Below, one piece after another: positions 1 to 9,500 of a stretch of 32,180 nt of DNA (positions within the stretch are counted from its first letter, which is position 1; every line of letters begins with the position of its first letter). The stretch comes from CAYRAV01 sp964422365 (GTDB taxonomy: Bacteria > Bacillota > Clostridia > Lachnospirales > Lachnospiraceae). The stretch spans positions 1 through 32,180 of the forward strand of contig CAYRAV010000032.1 in NCBI GenBank assembly GCA_964422365.1, given 5' to 3'. Made by a program: the position numbers and the translations under genes. Under the pieces are notes generated by a model. That model ran no database searches. It was given only the letters and a program-made list of their open reading frames with translations, and was not told the DNA's origin.

Positions 1-551
1 ATATAAGACTGGCAACAGTTGGTGCCATCAAAAAAGAAAATTGCCATCCATATACCGGCAGCGACAATATGGGAAGAAAATGGACGCTTATTCATAATGG
101 TACCATTTATTCTAGTAAGCTGCTCACGAAATATCTTTCACAGCAGTCAGGAGATACCGATTCTGAGCGTGTATTTCTTTATCTTCTTGATGAGATAAAC
201 AAGGCTGTTTCAGAAAAACAAGGAGGAAACCTGTCAGCAAAGGAAAGGTTTGAAATCATTGATAAACTTGTAGTTTCTCTTTCACCAAGAAATAAACTGA
301 ATTTGATGATTTTTGACGGGGAGGTGTTATATGTCCATAAAAATATGAAAGATACATTATATTTTAAACAGGACAGAAACAGTACACTGTTTTCCACATT
401 ACCTCTTGATGATGGGGAATGGAAGCCGTATCCTATGGCACAGCTTTGTGCATTTGAAAACGGTAAAAAAGTATTTGAGGGTACAAAGCACAACGGAGTG
501 TTTGTTCCTAATTTGGAATATATTAATGCATTGGCAGCAATGAATATTTAA
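1..551 (+). CDS. Class II glutamine amidotransferase, 5'-truncated by window edge
   Basis: The reading frame is open from base 3 to the stop at 549-551, so this is the C-terminal part of a longer gene; the methionine at 69 is internal. Before it the frame reads RLATVGAIKKENCHPY, followed by W-T-L-I-HNG-T-I. R-x-A-T-x-G ... HP ... HNG is the conserved core of the glutaminase (Ntn hydrolase) domain in the GATase_4 / YafJ-DUG3 type of class II amidotransferases. These hydrolyse glutamine or a gamma-glutamyl bond using an N-terminal cysteine, which would lie just upstream of the window. The later part (LMIFDGEVLYVHKNM ... STLPLDDGEW) fits the beta-rich core of the same fold. The physiological substrate cannot be told from this piece. 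It ends 157 bases before cysK with no clear terminator between them. Confidence 0.75.
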   Translation, partial: IRLATVGAIKKENCHPYTGSDNMGRKWTLIHNGTIYSSKLLTKYLSQQSGDTDSERVFLYLLDEINKAVSEKQGGNLSAKERFEIIDKLVVSLSPRNKLNLMIFDGEVLYVHKNMKDTLYFKQDRNSTLFSTLPLDDGEWKPYPMAQLCAFENGKKVFEGTKHNGVFVPNLEYINALAAMNI

Positions 552-708
552 GAACGGTTAAGAAAATAACTTGATAAGATGGTGAGCGATAAATTTGTAT
601 AAGCTGGGCGAAGAAACAAAACGTACTGGAATGATGGCTGTGCAGATTTAGATAAAGTCAGATTACCAAAGTTATGTTTGAAGCGTTTCTTAGGTCGGAG
701 GAATTATC

Positions 709-1641
709 ATGTCTAAAATATATACAAGCATCATTGATCTTATTGGTGGTACACCATTATTGGAACTTAAAAATTTTGAACAGGAAAATAAGCTGAATGT
801 AAAAATTATAGCAAAACTGGAATTTATGAATCCAGCAGGATCTGTAAAAGACAGAGTTGCAAAGGCTATGGTAGAAGAAGCAGCGGCACAGGGATTTATC
901 AAAAAAGATTCAACAATTATTGAACCGACTTCAGGAAATACTGGTATCGGTCTTGCATCTGTGGCAGCAGCAAAGGGCTATAGGGTAATTATTGTTATGC
1001 CCGATTCCATGAGTGTGGAAAGACAAAATCTTTTACAGGCATATGGAGCAGAACTTGTACTGACAGATGGAGAAAGGGGAATGAAAGGAGCAATTGAAAA
1101 AGCAATAGAACTTGCAAAGGAGATTCCCGGAAGTTTTATTCCAAGTCAGTTTACCAATCCTGCAAATCCGTCTTATCACAGAGCAGTAACAGGACCTGAG
1201 ATATGGAAGGATATGGAGGGAAAAGTTGATGTATTTGTAGCGGGAGTAGGAACAGGTGGTACCATTTCGGGAGTTGGAGAATATCTTAAATCACAAAATC
1301 CTGATATAGAAATAGTTGCGGTTGAGCCAGCAGATTCACCGGTTCTGACAGAAGGCACAGCAGGACTTCATAAAATTCAGGGAATAGGTCCCGGTTTTAT
1401 ACCTGATATATTAAATACAGAGATATTTGACAGAGTGATTACAGTTACCAATGAGAATGCCTATAAGGTAACAAAGGAGATTGCCAGATGTGAAGGCTTT
1501 TTGGCGGGTATTTCTTCAGGAGCAGCATTATGGGCAGCAGCACAGCTTGGGAAAAATAGGGAATATGAAGGAAAAAATATTGTGGTATTATTGCCGGATA
1601 CGGGAGAACGGTATATTTCTACAGGTGTTTTTGAAAATTGA
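709..1641 (+). CDS. cysK: Cysteine synthase A (O-acetylserine sulfhydrylase)
   Basis: A 310-residue protein of normal family length. It makes L-cysteine from O-acetylserine and sulfide using pyridoxal phosphate, in the cytoplasm. The PLP lysine is K47 in GSVKDR. The substrate loop TSGNTG is at 74-79, the phosphate-binding glycine loop GTGGT is near residue 182, and the C-terminal GIGPGFIP and SSGAA motifs are present. This pattern separates it from serine dehydratases. The ATG at 709 has a GGAGG site at 697-701. A hairpin terminator follows at 1680-1728, so the gene is probably a single transcription unit or the end of one started upstream. CysK and CysM-like enzymes overlap in sequence, but the length and GIGPGF motif favour CysK. 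Confidence 0.95.
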   Translation: MSKIYTSIIDLIGGTPLLELKNFEQENKLNVKIIAKLEFMNPAGSVKDRVAKAMVEEAAAQGFIKKDSTIIEPTSGNTGIGLASVAAAKGYRVIIVMPDSMSVERQNLLQAYGAELVLTDGERGMKGAIEKAIELAKEIPGSFIPSQFTNPANPSYHRAVTGPEIWKDMEGKVDVFVAGVGTGGTISGVGEYLKSQNPDIEIVAVEPADSPVLTEGTAGLHKIQGIGPGFIPDILNTEIFDRVITVTNENAYKVTKEIARCEGFLAGISSGAALWAAAQLGKNREYEGKNIVVLLPDTGERYISTGVFEN

Positions 1642-1679
1642 AAAAGCAGTGATTGGCTTTAAAAATGGAATAGTTATAT

Positions 1680-1728
1680 GGAGTGAAGATGGCAGAACAG
1701 CTGTATTCTTTACTCCTTTTGTTATTTT
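1680..1728 (+). terminator. Rho-independent terminator after cysK
   Basis: GGAGTGAAGA (1680-1689) pairs with TCTTTACTCC (1707-1716) over 10 positions with one G-U pair. It is followed at once by TTTTGTTATTTT. It lies 39 bases after the cysK stop. Confidence 0.75.
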
Positions 1729-1733
1729 ATACT

Positions 1734-1761
1734 TTATTTTTTGAAATATATGGTGTATAAT
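1734..1761 (+). promoter_or_regulatory. Possible rho promoter
   Basis: A consensus -10 hexamer TATAAT is at 1756-1761. The -35 region is weak (TTATTT at 1734-1739, 16-base spacing). It would give a 5' untranslated region of about 100 bases before rho, with no obvious stable hairpin. Confidence 0.4.
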
Positions 1762-1866
1762 TGGGAACAGTCAGAATGATTCTAAATCTATTATTCAGAA
1801 AATATCGTAACTATTAAAATATCTATGAAAATCTAAAAAAGCCCACAAAGTGAAGGAGAAAATCGA

Positions 1867-3480
1867 ATGAAACAGTATGATACGATAACGGTCTATGATA
1901 CAATGACTGTTGCAGAATTAAAAACATTAGCAAAAGAGATAGGGGTTAAACTTGTCTCAGGAATGAAAAAACAGGATATTATTGATGCATTAAAAGCAGT
2001 GGAACAAAATGGACAGACAGTAAGGGAAGAGAAAAAATCTGAAATAAAAAAATCCGAATTAAAATATGAGAATCAAAAAATAGAATCAAGATATGATACA
2101 ACAAAGAAGGAAGCATCGGAAAAGAAAGAGGCAAGAAAATTTGTATCAGTATCAGATGACAGGAAACATCCTTTGGCTTCAGACAAACAGAACATACAAA
2201 AACATAAAATAGAAGTGCAACAGCAAAATATAGAACATAATACAGAAAACAGAGGAAGAAATGAACATAATGATTCCCATAAAGACAGAAATAACCAGCG
2301 GCAGAATAATAATGGAAATGACGGAAAAGATAATACATTAGAAATGCAGCAGTTAGATAGTGGAGAAACAAAAACAGGTATTTTAGAGGTATTGCAGGAT
2401 GGATATGGGTTCATTCGCTGTGACAATTTCCTTCCGGGAGAAAACGATGTATATGTTTCACCGGCACAAATCAGGCGTTTTAACTTAAAGACAGGTGATA
2501 TTGTAGAAGGGAATACAAGAATTAGAAATCAGAATGAGAAATTTAGTGCACTTTTGTATGTAAATTCGGTCAATGGTTTTAAACCTGCTGAAGCACAGAA
2601 AAGAAAAAAATTTGAAGATCTGACACCAATTTTTCCAAATAAGAGAATTCATTTAGAAACAAATAATTCCAGTGTGGGAATGAGAATGGTAGATTTGATT
2701 TCACCAATTGGATGTGGACAGAGAGGGATGATAGTATCCCCTCCAAAAGCAGGTAAAACAACCTTATTAAAACAGATTGCAAAGGCAATTACCAAAACTC
2801 ATCCGGATATGTATCTGATTATTTTACTGATTGATGAACGGCCGGAGGAGGTAACAGATATTAAGGAATCAATAGAGGGAAAAAATGTAGAGGTGATTTA
2901 TTCAACCTTTGATGAGCTGCCTGAAAACCATAAACGTGTATCAGAAATGGTAATTGAACGTGGAAGAAGATTAGTAGAACACAAACGGGATGTGATAATT
3001 TTATTAGACAGTATTACACGTCTTGCAAGGGCTTACAACCTTACAGTACAGGCAAGCGGAAGAACTTTATCCGGTGGACTTGATCCGGCAGCTCTTCATA
3101 TGCCAAAGAAATTTTTTGGGGCAGCCAGAAATATGCGTGAGGGCGGCAGCTTAACAATTTTAGCGACAGCATTGGTAGAGACAGGAAGCCGGATGGATGA
3201 TGTGGTATTTGAAGAGTTTAAAGGGACTGGTAATATGGAAGTAGTTCTTGATAGAAGTTTATCTGAAAAGAGAATTTTTCCAGCTATAGATTTGTTAAAA
3301 TCCAGCACAAGAAGAGACGATCTGCTATTAAATCCAGAGGAAAAAGAAGTGATTGAGAAAATTCGGAAAGCATTAAACAGCATGCGTTCAGAAGATGCAT
3401 TAGAGCACATTATAGAAATGTTTAAGAAGACAAAAAATAATAAGGAATTTATTGAGTATATGAAGAAAACAAAACTGTAG
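1867..3480 (+). CDS. rho: Transcription termination factor Rho with polar N-terminal insertion
   Basis: A 537-residue hexameric RNA helicase that ends transcription; E. coli Rho has about 419 residues. Residues about 10-45 form the SAP-like Rho N-terminal helices. Residues about 50-165 are an inserted low-complexity stretch rich in Lys, Glu, Asn, Gln, His and Arg. About 168-240 is the cold-shock RNA-binding fold, including GYGFIR and DVYVSP. The RecA-type motor follows, with Walker A PPKAGKT near 292-299, DERPEEVTD, Walker B VIILLDSITR, and the secondary RNA-site loops around SGGLDP and the T-G-S-R-M-D segment. The start has an AAGGAG site at 1853-1858. The stop codon TAG lies inside the degenerate left end of a MITE-like element. 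In relatives I recall rpmE following rho closely; here about 7.7 kb separates them. Confidence 0.96.
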   Translation: MKQYDTITVYDTMTVAELKTLAKEIGVKLVSGMKKQDIIDALKAVEQNGQTVREEKKSEIKKSELKYENQKIESRYDTTKKEASEKKEARKFVSVSDDRKHPLASDKQNIQKHKIEVQQQNIEHNTENRGRNEHNDSHKDRNNQRQNNNGNDGKDNTLEMQQLDSGETKTGILEVLQDGYGFIRCDNFLPGENDVYVSPAQIRRFNLKTGDIVEGNTRIRNQNEKFSALLYVNSVNGFKPAEAQKRKKFEDLTPIFPNKRIHLETNNSSVGMRMVDLISPIGCGQRGMIVSPPKAGKTTLLKQIAKAITKTHPDMYLIILLIDERPEEVTDIKESIEGKNVEVIYSTFDELPENHKRVSEMVIERGRRLVEHKRDVIILLDSITRLARAYNLTVQASGRTLSGGLDPAALHMPKKFFGAARNMREGGSLTILATALVETGSRMDDVVFEEFKGTGNMEVVLDRSLSEKRIFPAIDLLKSSTRRDDLLLNPEEKEVIEKIRKALNSMRSEDALEHIIEMFKKTKNNKEFIEYMKKTKL

Positions 3481-3706
3481 AGTGTACTTGAAAATTCATT
3501 GTCTTAATCTGCACACCCGCTTCGTGTATCCATCCGGGCATACCAAAATCCATGCCCATTCAGGCTGGCAGACTTTGTCTGATAAGGTACAGATATTTGT
3601 TTTAAATTCATTTTATGCAAGCCTGCTGCATCTTATGGATTCGGGACAAAATCTCCTGCAAATTGTGAGGCACATCTTGTAACAAGTAATTTTCAAACAT
3701 GCATTA
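3477..3706. mobile_element. MITE-like element, degenerate long copy (A)
   Basis: The left end is GTAGAGTGTACTTGAAAATT at 3477-3496. The right end AATTTTCAAACATGC is at 3688-3702, and the closing CTAG is decayed. The interior holds the family's GGGCAT...ATGCCC dyad and the conserved right half (ACATCTTGTAACAAG...). It is co-linear with the copy at 14992-15247. It has no transposase. A 66-codon frame through it is a by-product of the repeat. The rho stop codon TAG (3478-3480) is the TAG of its terminal sequence. Confidence 0.8.
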
Positions 3707-3753
3707 CAGTAGATAAATTATTATTATGAAATATAAGGAAAAGAGGTAGGATA

Positions 3754-6030
3754 TTGAAAGATATAGAACTTGCTATTTTAAATTATGAAAATCAGTTGCT
3801 CGAAAATCGAAAACAATTAAATGATTTGATTTGTGAGTGCAGCAAGGAATCAGGGAATCATCAATTGATACAAGATAAAGTCAATTATTTTCAAAAAGAA
3901 ATTGATTATATGATTAGTCAATTATATCTTCTGAAAACGGACCTGCAGAAACGTTCCGATGAACAGAAAACATTATGTGAAACTCAAATGCCACAATCAA
4001 TAAGTCCGGTTCTGCAGAATGAGATAACGCAGGAATCAAAAGAAATGCCGCAATTTGAGAATACTATGTCAAAATCAAAAGAAATACCACCATTTGAGAA
4101 TACTATGTCAAAATCATATGAAATACCACAAGTTCAGAATACTATGCCCAAGTCAAATGGAATGTCAGAAGTTCAGAATAATGAACAAAAGGCAAAAGAA
4201 AATGTATTACAGAAGATAGTCCAAAAGAAAGATTTAGAAAATGTGATTGGGCAGTCTTGGATGGGGATTTTTGCTTCTATTTTGATTTTTATCAGTTTAA
4301 TTTTGTTTGCAACCCTCTTAGTGCCATTCCTGACAGATCCTATCAAAATGGCAGCAATGTATATGGTAAGTGTGGGATTTACTGTATTTGGATTGATTAA
4401 GTTAAAGCAGCAAAATAATAAGACATATTTGGCAATCAGCAGTTGTGGTATAGGAGCCATTTACATTTCACTGCTTTTGAGTCATCTTTATTTTAAAGCA
4501 ATTGGATATCTGCCCCTTTATGTTTTCATTTTGATATGGGCAGCATTTGTATGCTATTTATCTAAGCTGAGAGATAAAGTGTTTCAAATAATAGGGCAGG
4601 TTGGTATTAGCATTGCATTGTTGTTTGGATGTATTTTATGTACACAGGCACAGGATGCCATGAAATTGTTTATGTTAAGCCTGTTTTTCGTTCTGACGGC
4701 TTCTGTTTTTTATATAAGCAGTTTTAGTAAGCAATTTAATAAAAATAGGATTAATTACATCTTTAACTGCCTTAATGTAGTTCAGTTGTGGAGTTGCTTT
4801 TCCCTAATGGCAGACATAGAGAAATTCACAATTTTAGCAGGCGTGGTTATTGTGGTGTTTTTAATCATACAATTTTATTTCTTCCTTATTTCAGAAATGA
4901 AAGAAAATGGTGTTAGTTTTAGTATTTTTACTGTTATTAATGTTACATTACTGCTGGCTCTTATCTTTGGCATGATAGAATCGGAGGATATTTGTGCGGG
5001 GATTTCTGTTATAGTTGGCTGTATTTTGTTGGTAATAATAGATAGGAAATACAATGAGAAAAGCAGTGTGGGAAAAAATATATTGGAAATTTATAGTATG
5101 CTGGGTTTAGCGATATCAGTAAGTATGATATCTGTTATTGAAGAACCTGTTGCTTTTGCTATTCTTATGTTCCCATTCTTGTGGTTGGGATATTTTAGGA
5201 AAGATAGAAACTATAAATATGGAAGTCTGCTGATGTTTGGTGCATATTGTTTCTTGAATACAATGACGATACCATATTTTTGCGTGGGATTGATGTATTT
5301 GGCTTTTTTGGCATATTTCATATATACAAAAAAGGAACAGTATACAGAAACATTTAAGATTATTTCTTATCTTGCAGCACTTTTATTTCTTTATCATGAA
5401 TTGTTCTATATTACAGGAAAGACAGATGCAGATATTGGGATGACCACAGCACGTGTTGTTGTTGGTATTTTGAATGTGATTGCAATGAAGAGTATCTTTG
5501 TAAAGAATTTTCAAACACTGCAAGAGGAAAAAATTAGTGTGGTTGTCACATATATTATGAATGCGAGATTTATGTTGTTGAGTTTATCCTCCATTATGGA
5601 AGTGGACAACGAAATCTGCCATTGTATTCTTATTTTGCAGGCGGTTTTGCTTTTTGTAGCGAATTCTAAAAATTTACTTGCCAAACAGAACAGTTTTGTT
5701 TCCGGAATTTACATAGGAATAAAATTTACAGTTTTATTAGTTACTATTTTAAGTTCTTTTGCTGCTGCCAATTATGTGATTAGTATTTCCGCATTTTTAT
5801 TTGCAATTGCCAGCATCGTATTTGGATTTGGATTTCGGTTAAAGGCATTTCGAATCTATGGGTTGATTCTTTCTATGTTGAGTGTAGTAAAATTGATTAT
5901 GATTGATATTCGTTATGATAATACATTAGCTCATGCGTTAAGCTTTTTCCTTTGCGGAATTTTATGCTTTACGATTAGTATGATTTATAATGTAATTGAC
6001 AAAAAGATGAACGGAACAAAGAGTATTTAA
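3754..6030 (+). CDS. Large multi-pass membrane protein, DUF2339-like
   Basis: A 758-residue protein starting at TTG with a GAGGTAGG site at 3743-3750. Residues 1-75 are polar and probably coiled coil. Residues about 96-145 carry three 13-residue repeats of the type K-E-x-P-x-F-E-N-T-M-S-K-S. From about residue 168 to the end the chain is nearly all hydrophobic, with roughly 18-20 membrane segments of short, regular hairpin type. A coiled N-terminus followed by a long all-helical membrane array is the architecture of DUF2339 predicted membrane proteins, but I see no diagnostic motif, so the family call is tentative. No function is known. It stands alone between rho and the surface protein gene, and a terminator-like hairpin lies at 6160-6190. 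Confidence 0.6.
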   Translation: MKDIELAILNYENQLLENRKQLNDLICECSKESGNHQLIQDKVNYFQKEIDYMISQLYLLKTDLQKRSDEQKTLCETQMPQSISPVLQNEITQESKEMPQFENTMSKSKEIPPFENTMSKSYEIPQVQNTMPKSNGMSEVQNNEQKAKENVLQKIVQKKDLENVIGQSWMGIFASILIFISLILFATLLVPFLTDPIKMAAMYMVSVGFTVFGLIKLKQQNNKTYLAISSCGIGAIYISLLLSHLYFKAIGYLPLYVFILIWAAFVCYLSKLRDKVFQIIGQVGISIALLFGCILCTQAQDAMKLFMLSLFFVLTASVFYISSFSKQFNKNRINYIFNCLNVVQLWSCFSLMADIEKFTILAGVVIVVFLIIQFYFFLISEMKENGVSFSIFTVINVTLLLALIFGMIESEDICAGISVIVGCILLVIIDRKYNEKSSVGKNILEIYSMLGLAISVSMISVIEEPVAFAILMFPFLWLGYFRKDRNYKYGSLLMFGAYCFLNTMTIPYFCVGLMYLAFLAYFIYTKKEQYTETFKIISYLAALLFLYHELFYITGKTDADIGMTTARVVVGILNVIAMKSIFVKNFQTLQEEKISVVVTYIMNARFMLLSLSSIMEVDNEICHCILILQAVLLFVANSKNLLAKQNSFVSGIYIGIKFTVLLVTILSSFAAANYVISISAFLFAIASIVFGFGFRLKAFRIYGLILSMLSVVKLIMIDIRYDNTLAHALSFFLCGILCFTISMIYNVIDKKMNGTKSI
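4039..4191 (+). repeat. 39-bp in-frame tandem repeat
   Basis: Three full 39-base units (4039-4077, 4078-4116, 4117-4155) and a diverged fourth (4156-4191) encode 13-residue repeats centred on FENTMSKS / VQNTMPKS. They sit in the cytosolic or linker part of the membrane protein, just before the first membrane segment. The first two units are nearly identical at DNA level. Confidence 0.9.
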
Positions 6031-6091
6031 ATAAAGGAGCTATGAAATACATAGAAAAATCAAGAACATAAATACAATATGTCAAGCTGTT

Positions 6092-6130
6092 TACGAAGTG
6101 GTACTGGCAATGCTGCCAAACCACTTCGTA
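6092..6130. repeat. Perfect 11-bp inverted repeat with nested stem
   Basis: TACGAAGTGGT (6092-6102) and ACCACTTCGTA (6120-6130) are exact reverse complements. Inside them TGGCA (6105-6109) and TGCCA (6114-6118) close an ATGC loop. No T-run follows, so it is not a classic terminator. It could be an RNA-stabilising hairpin, part of a small RNA, or a remnant of a mobile element. Confidence 0.75.
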
Positions 6131-6159
6131 TGTCATTAGGCACTTTGATGCTTCGAACA

Positions 6160-6190
6160 AAGTTCCGTCAGCAGGGAACTTATTTTTCCT
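6160..6190 (+). terminator. Probable intrinsic terminator
   Basis: AAGTTCC (6160-6166) pairs with GGAACTT (6175-6181) and is followed by ATTTTTCCTTT. It sits 130 bases after the membrane protein gene, which it may terminate. Confidence 0.6.
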
Positions 6191-6371
6191 TTATTTCCTT
6201 ATTTATAATATACGGGCTGAAAAATCTGTTCAGTTTATTCACCTATCCAATCCCCAATTTCAAAAAAATACCTGACGTTCTTGCCAAATACTTGACGTTT
6301 CTGCCAGATGCCTTGTTTTCTGATAAAAATTTGTTATAAATGAGAATGGAAGAAATTTTGTGGCAAGGAGG

Positions 6372-6401
6372 TTGACAGTATATGTTAAAATGGGAAATAA
6401 T
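6372..6401 (+). promoter_or_regulatory. Promoter for the LRR/Ig-like surface protein
   Basis: TTGACA (6372-6377), 18-base spacer, AATAAT (6396-6401). It would leave a leader of roughly 175 bases containing the structured element at 6455-6501. Confidence 0.55.
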
Positions 6402-6454
6402 GAACAAGCAGAATAGTTTGTCTTTTTGTCATATCTTCATATAGAATCATTAAA

Positions 6455-6501
6455 AACAGGACCGTTGGATGCGGGCTTTCATGCCCTGTTGTCTAGTGGT
6501 C
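6455..6501 (+). promoter_or_regulatory. Structured 5' leader element, unidentified
   Basis: GGGC (6473-6476) and GCCC (6483-6486) form a short hairpin inside GACC (6460-6463)...GGTC (6498-6501). An alternative pairing AACAGG (6455-6460) with CCTGTT (6485-6490) would compete with it. A T-rich run (ATTTTTGCGTTTTT) follows. This could be an attenuator or ligand-sensing leader. I do not recognise it as a known riboswitch class. Confidence 0.4.
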
Positions 6502-6582
6502 ATTTTTGCGTTTTTATGACAGATAAGAATATAGGACTATTTGCCTGTACTTAAAAAAATTAAATTGGAGGAATTGACTATT

Positions 6583-9500
6583 ATGAGCAGCATTTTTGTG
6601 GGAAAAAGAAAGTTAAAGCGCAGCTTAGGTCTGTTACTTGTGGCAGTCATGGTATTCAGTACACTGTCGTATGGAGGAGTGGCTGTATGCGCATCAGAGA
6701 ATTCAGATGCAGCAGAAGAGATCTTTCGTACATTCGGTGAAGGAGAAACCCTCAACTATACACTGTCTGATAGTGATAGCGATGGCAGTTATGATAGGAT
6801 TGTTATTGGTGGTACAGGACGGATGCCCGATTGGTCATTTGAGAGCAGTTTGCCATGGTATAAATATAAAGAAACCTTAAAAACCGTTGAAATAGGCGGG
6901 GGTATTATACATATAGGGAGCAGGGCTTTTAGTGGTTTTTACTCTATTGAGAATCTGACAATTTCAGAGGGGGTTTCTTCCATCGGTGAATTGGCTTTTG
7001 GCAGCTGCTCGGGTATTACTACAGTAAAGCTGCCTGTGACAATCGATAGACTGGAGGAGCGTGCTTTTAGTTTTTGTACTTCTCTTAGCATCCAGTATCC
7101 GGATCATGCTATCTTAACAGGAACTAGTAGCGCTGCATCGCTTTTTTTAGTGCTAAGTGCGGAGGCATATAATTGCGGGGAGGAGGAATATCAATATCAA
7201 GGCAATGGCATCCATACTAAATATTGTAATCGTTTTAGCAGAACGATTGGCGAATCAGAGACATGTATACAGGATGTAAATCATGTGTGTGTTGTCTGTG
7301 GTACACAAAGTACGAATGATTCCATAGAGCAGGACACTGCACCTCTGGTCGTTAATCATGCAACAGGAGAAGCCCAAAGTACATTTGCTATAGGTGAAAC
7401 ATTCCATATAAAAGGTTCCAAAAAGGCTTCTGCCATTCAGCGGGCGGAGGTCTGGTATAATGGTAATCAAATCAGCAGCAAAGAGGTATCTAAATCAGAC
7501 AATGGTGTTGAATATGATATTTCCATTAACACCAGAGACTTAAATCTGGCCAAAGCCGATTTGAACCAGCCCATTCGACTTATTGTGCGTTTTGTATGCA
7601 GTAATATGGCAGAGGAGGAAGTTGAGGTTGAGACTAAAGTTACTGCTGAAGCAGTGATTGAAAAGGACGGAAGCGTGAAATACCTGGCGAAATTAAAGGA
7701 AGCATTTGAACAAAACAGCGGGGATGGCGATATCACATTATTGAGTGATGTTGATGCGGAAGGTACCTTTGGAGCCATATATTTTATCTGGGCATCCAGA
7801 ACATATTCGCTTGATCTGAATCATCATAATATCCGAATTACGCAGGGCGATGCAGTATTTAACTTTGGCCAAAACACGCAGCTTACCATCAAAGGGGAAG
7901 GGAAAATTGAGTTTTATGCAGATTCTGGGGAAATATTTTATCTACAGGGCAACAGTACAACCCTTAATATTGAAGGAGGGGAATTTTTATCAAATTGCTC
8001 AATCATTTCAAGCAACTACAAAAATAATGTAAATATCTCGGGAGGCACGTTCACATCCACTTACACATATCTGTTTCATAATGCGGCCAATTCAGGTAAT
8101 TGGACTTGTTTGAAGGACATGCCTGCATCGGGATACTTCTTTGTGGATGAGCAGGATGCTGTCATTGAAGTAGGGGAACAAACCATCATGTATGTTGAGA
8201 ATGTTGGAAATAAGGTAACAGTGAGAAAAGCGGACTTTGAACGGGATGCTGTTGTGAAGCTCTCCTACAGTGAGGATATCTACAATGGTGCCAGTATTAC
8301 ACCTCCTGTCCAGAAGGTTTCCATCGGTGGTGTAAAACTTACCGAAGGAACGGATTATACAGTAAGTTACTTAGATAACATTGAAGCAGGTGATGCTGCA
8401 GTAATGGTCAATGGCATGGGAAATTATTCCGGAAGCAAAAAGGTGAACTTTACAATTATAAAGGCAACGCTGCAAGCTAGCGGTACAGGAACCGCAACCG
8501 GCATATATGGAGCAAAGCTGTCCGAACTGGCAATTGGAGGTTTGTCTGTTAAAGATCTGTGGGGACAGAATGTTATAGGTACTTGGAGGATTAGTGATGA
8601 TACAATTCCAAGTGCAGGGGATACCGGACCATATACAGCTGTTTTTATTCCTGATAATGGAGGGAACAATTACAACCCGCTGACAGCGGAAGTAACGCTG
8701 GCAATCAGCAAGGCAGACGGAATATTGACAATTCCTGTAACGACGGTTGAGAGAATCTTCAGCAATACAGGATTTTCTCTGAATTGCAGCACCAATGGGG
8801 ACGGGAAAATTTCCTATGTTTCTGATAACGAAAGTGTGGCTGTGGTTTCGGCGGATGGGACAGTGACAATAAAAGGTGTGGGGACTGCCACAATCACGGT
8901 TTCCCTTGCAGAGGGAGTGAATTACACCAGTGATGAGGAACAGTTGGTCACAGTCAACGTGGTAAAAGCAATTGCACCGGATATCAGCTCGGAGACAAGA
9001 AAATATATTTATACCACTGGTTCAAACGGGCCTGTTGAGATTAACATAGCAGATAAACTCCCAGAGAATGTTGGAGAGACGAAATACACCTTAGCAGCCA
9101 CAGATCCGAATGGCATCCTATCTGATATATCTGTGGATTCGAGTGGGGTTCTTACCTATACTGTGGAAGAAAATAAAGTGGCCGGAAACACCGCAGCCAT
9201 TACGGTGACGGTAGAGATGGCAAATTATGAGAATGTCATATTTACTGTAAATATTGGAATTTCAGATAAAATCGATGTCGAATTGCAGGCTGGCAGCAGT
9301 GTATCCATAAACGGCAGTAACAGCCTTATCTATGGACAGACGCTTTCAACGCTTACATGGAATCCTGCTGTTTTTGTAGATCAGGAAACAAAAGAGAATG
9401 TGGAAGGTAATCTTGCATGGAAAGAGGGTTCCAATATGCCGGATGTGGGAACCATATCAGCAGAATGGATTTTCACACCGACTGACTATGAGAAATATGC

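Larger units (their letters stand above)
6031..6371. other. Non-coding stretch with hairpins and a short direct repeat
   Basis: No convincing gene. An 86-codon frame at 6079-6339 runs through a perfect inverted repeat and a terminator and lacks a Shine-Dalgarno site. The stretch holds the 6092-6130 hairpin, the 6160-6190 terminator, and an imperfect 20-base direct repeat: TGACGTTCTTGCCAAAT at 6273 and TGACGTTTCTGCCAGAT at 6293. Confidence 0.6.

Noticed and set aside
1481..1744. 87-codon plus-strand frame overlapping the cysK end
   Set aside because: It is an out-of-frame shadow of cysK running through its terminator.
3482..3682. 66-codon frame inside MITE copy A (similar frame at 14982-15179 in copy B)
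   Set aside because: Both frames only translate the repeat interior, differ in start and end, have no ribosome site, and are broken in the other copies.
6079..6339. 86-codon frame
   Set aside because: It runs through a perfect hairpin and a terminator, lacks a Shine-Dalgarno site, and its sequence is not protein-like.
6382..6444. 20-codon leader peptide (ATG at 6382 after AAGGAGG)
   Set aside because: The apparent ribosome site overlaps the TTGACA of the promoter at 6372-6401; a transcript from that promoter would not contain it.
6460..6501. Known cyclic-di-GMP or preQ1 riboswitch
   Set aside because: The conserved core sequences of those classes as I know them are not present.
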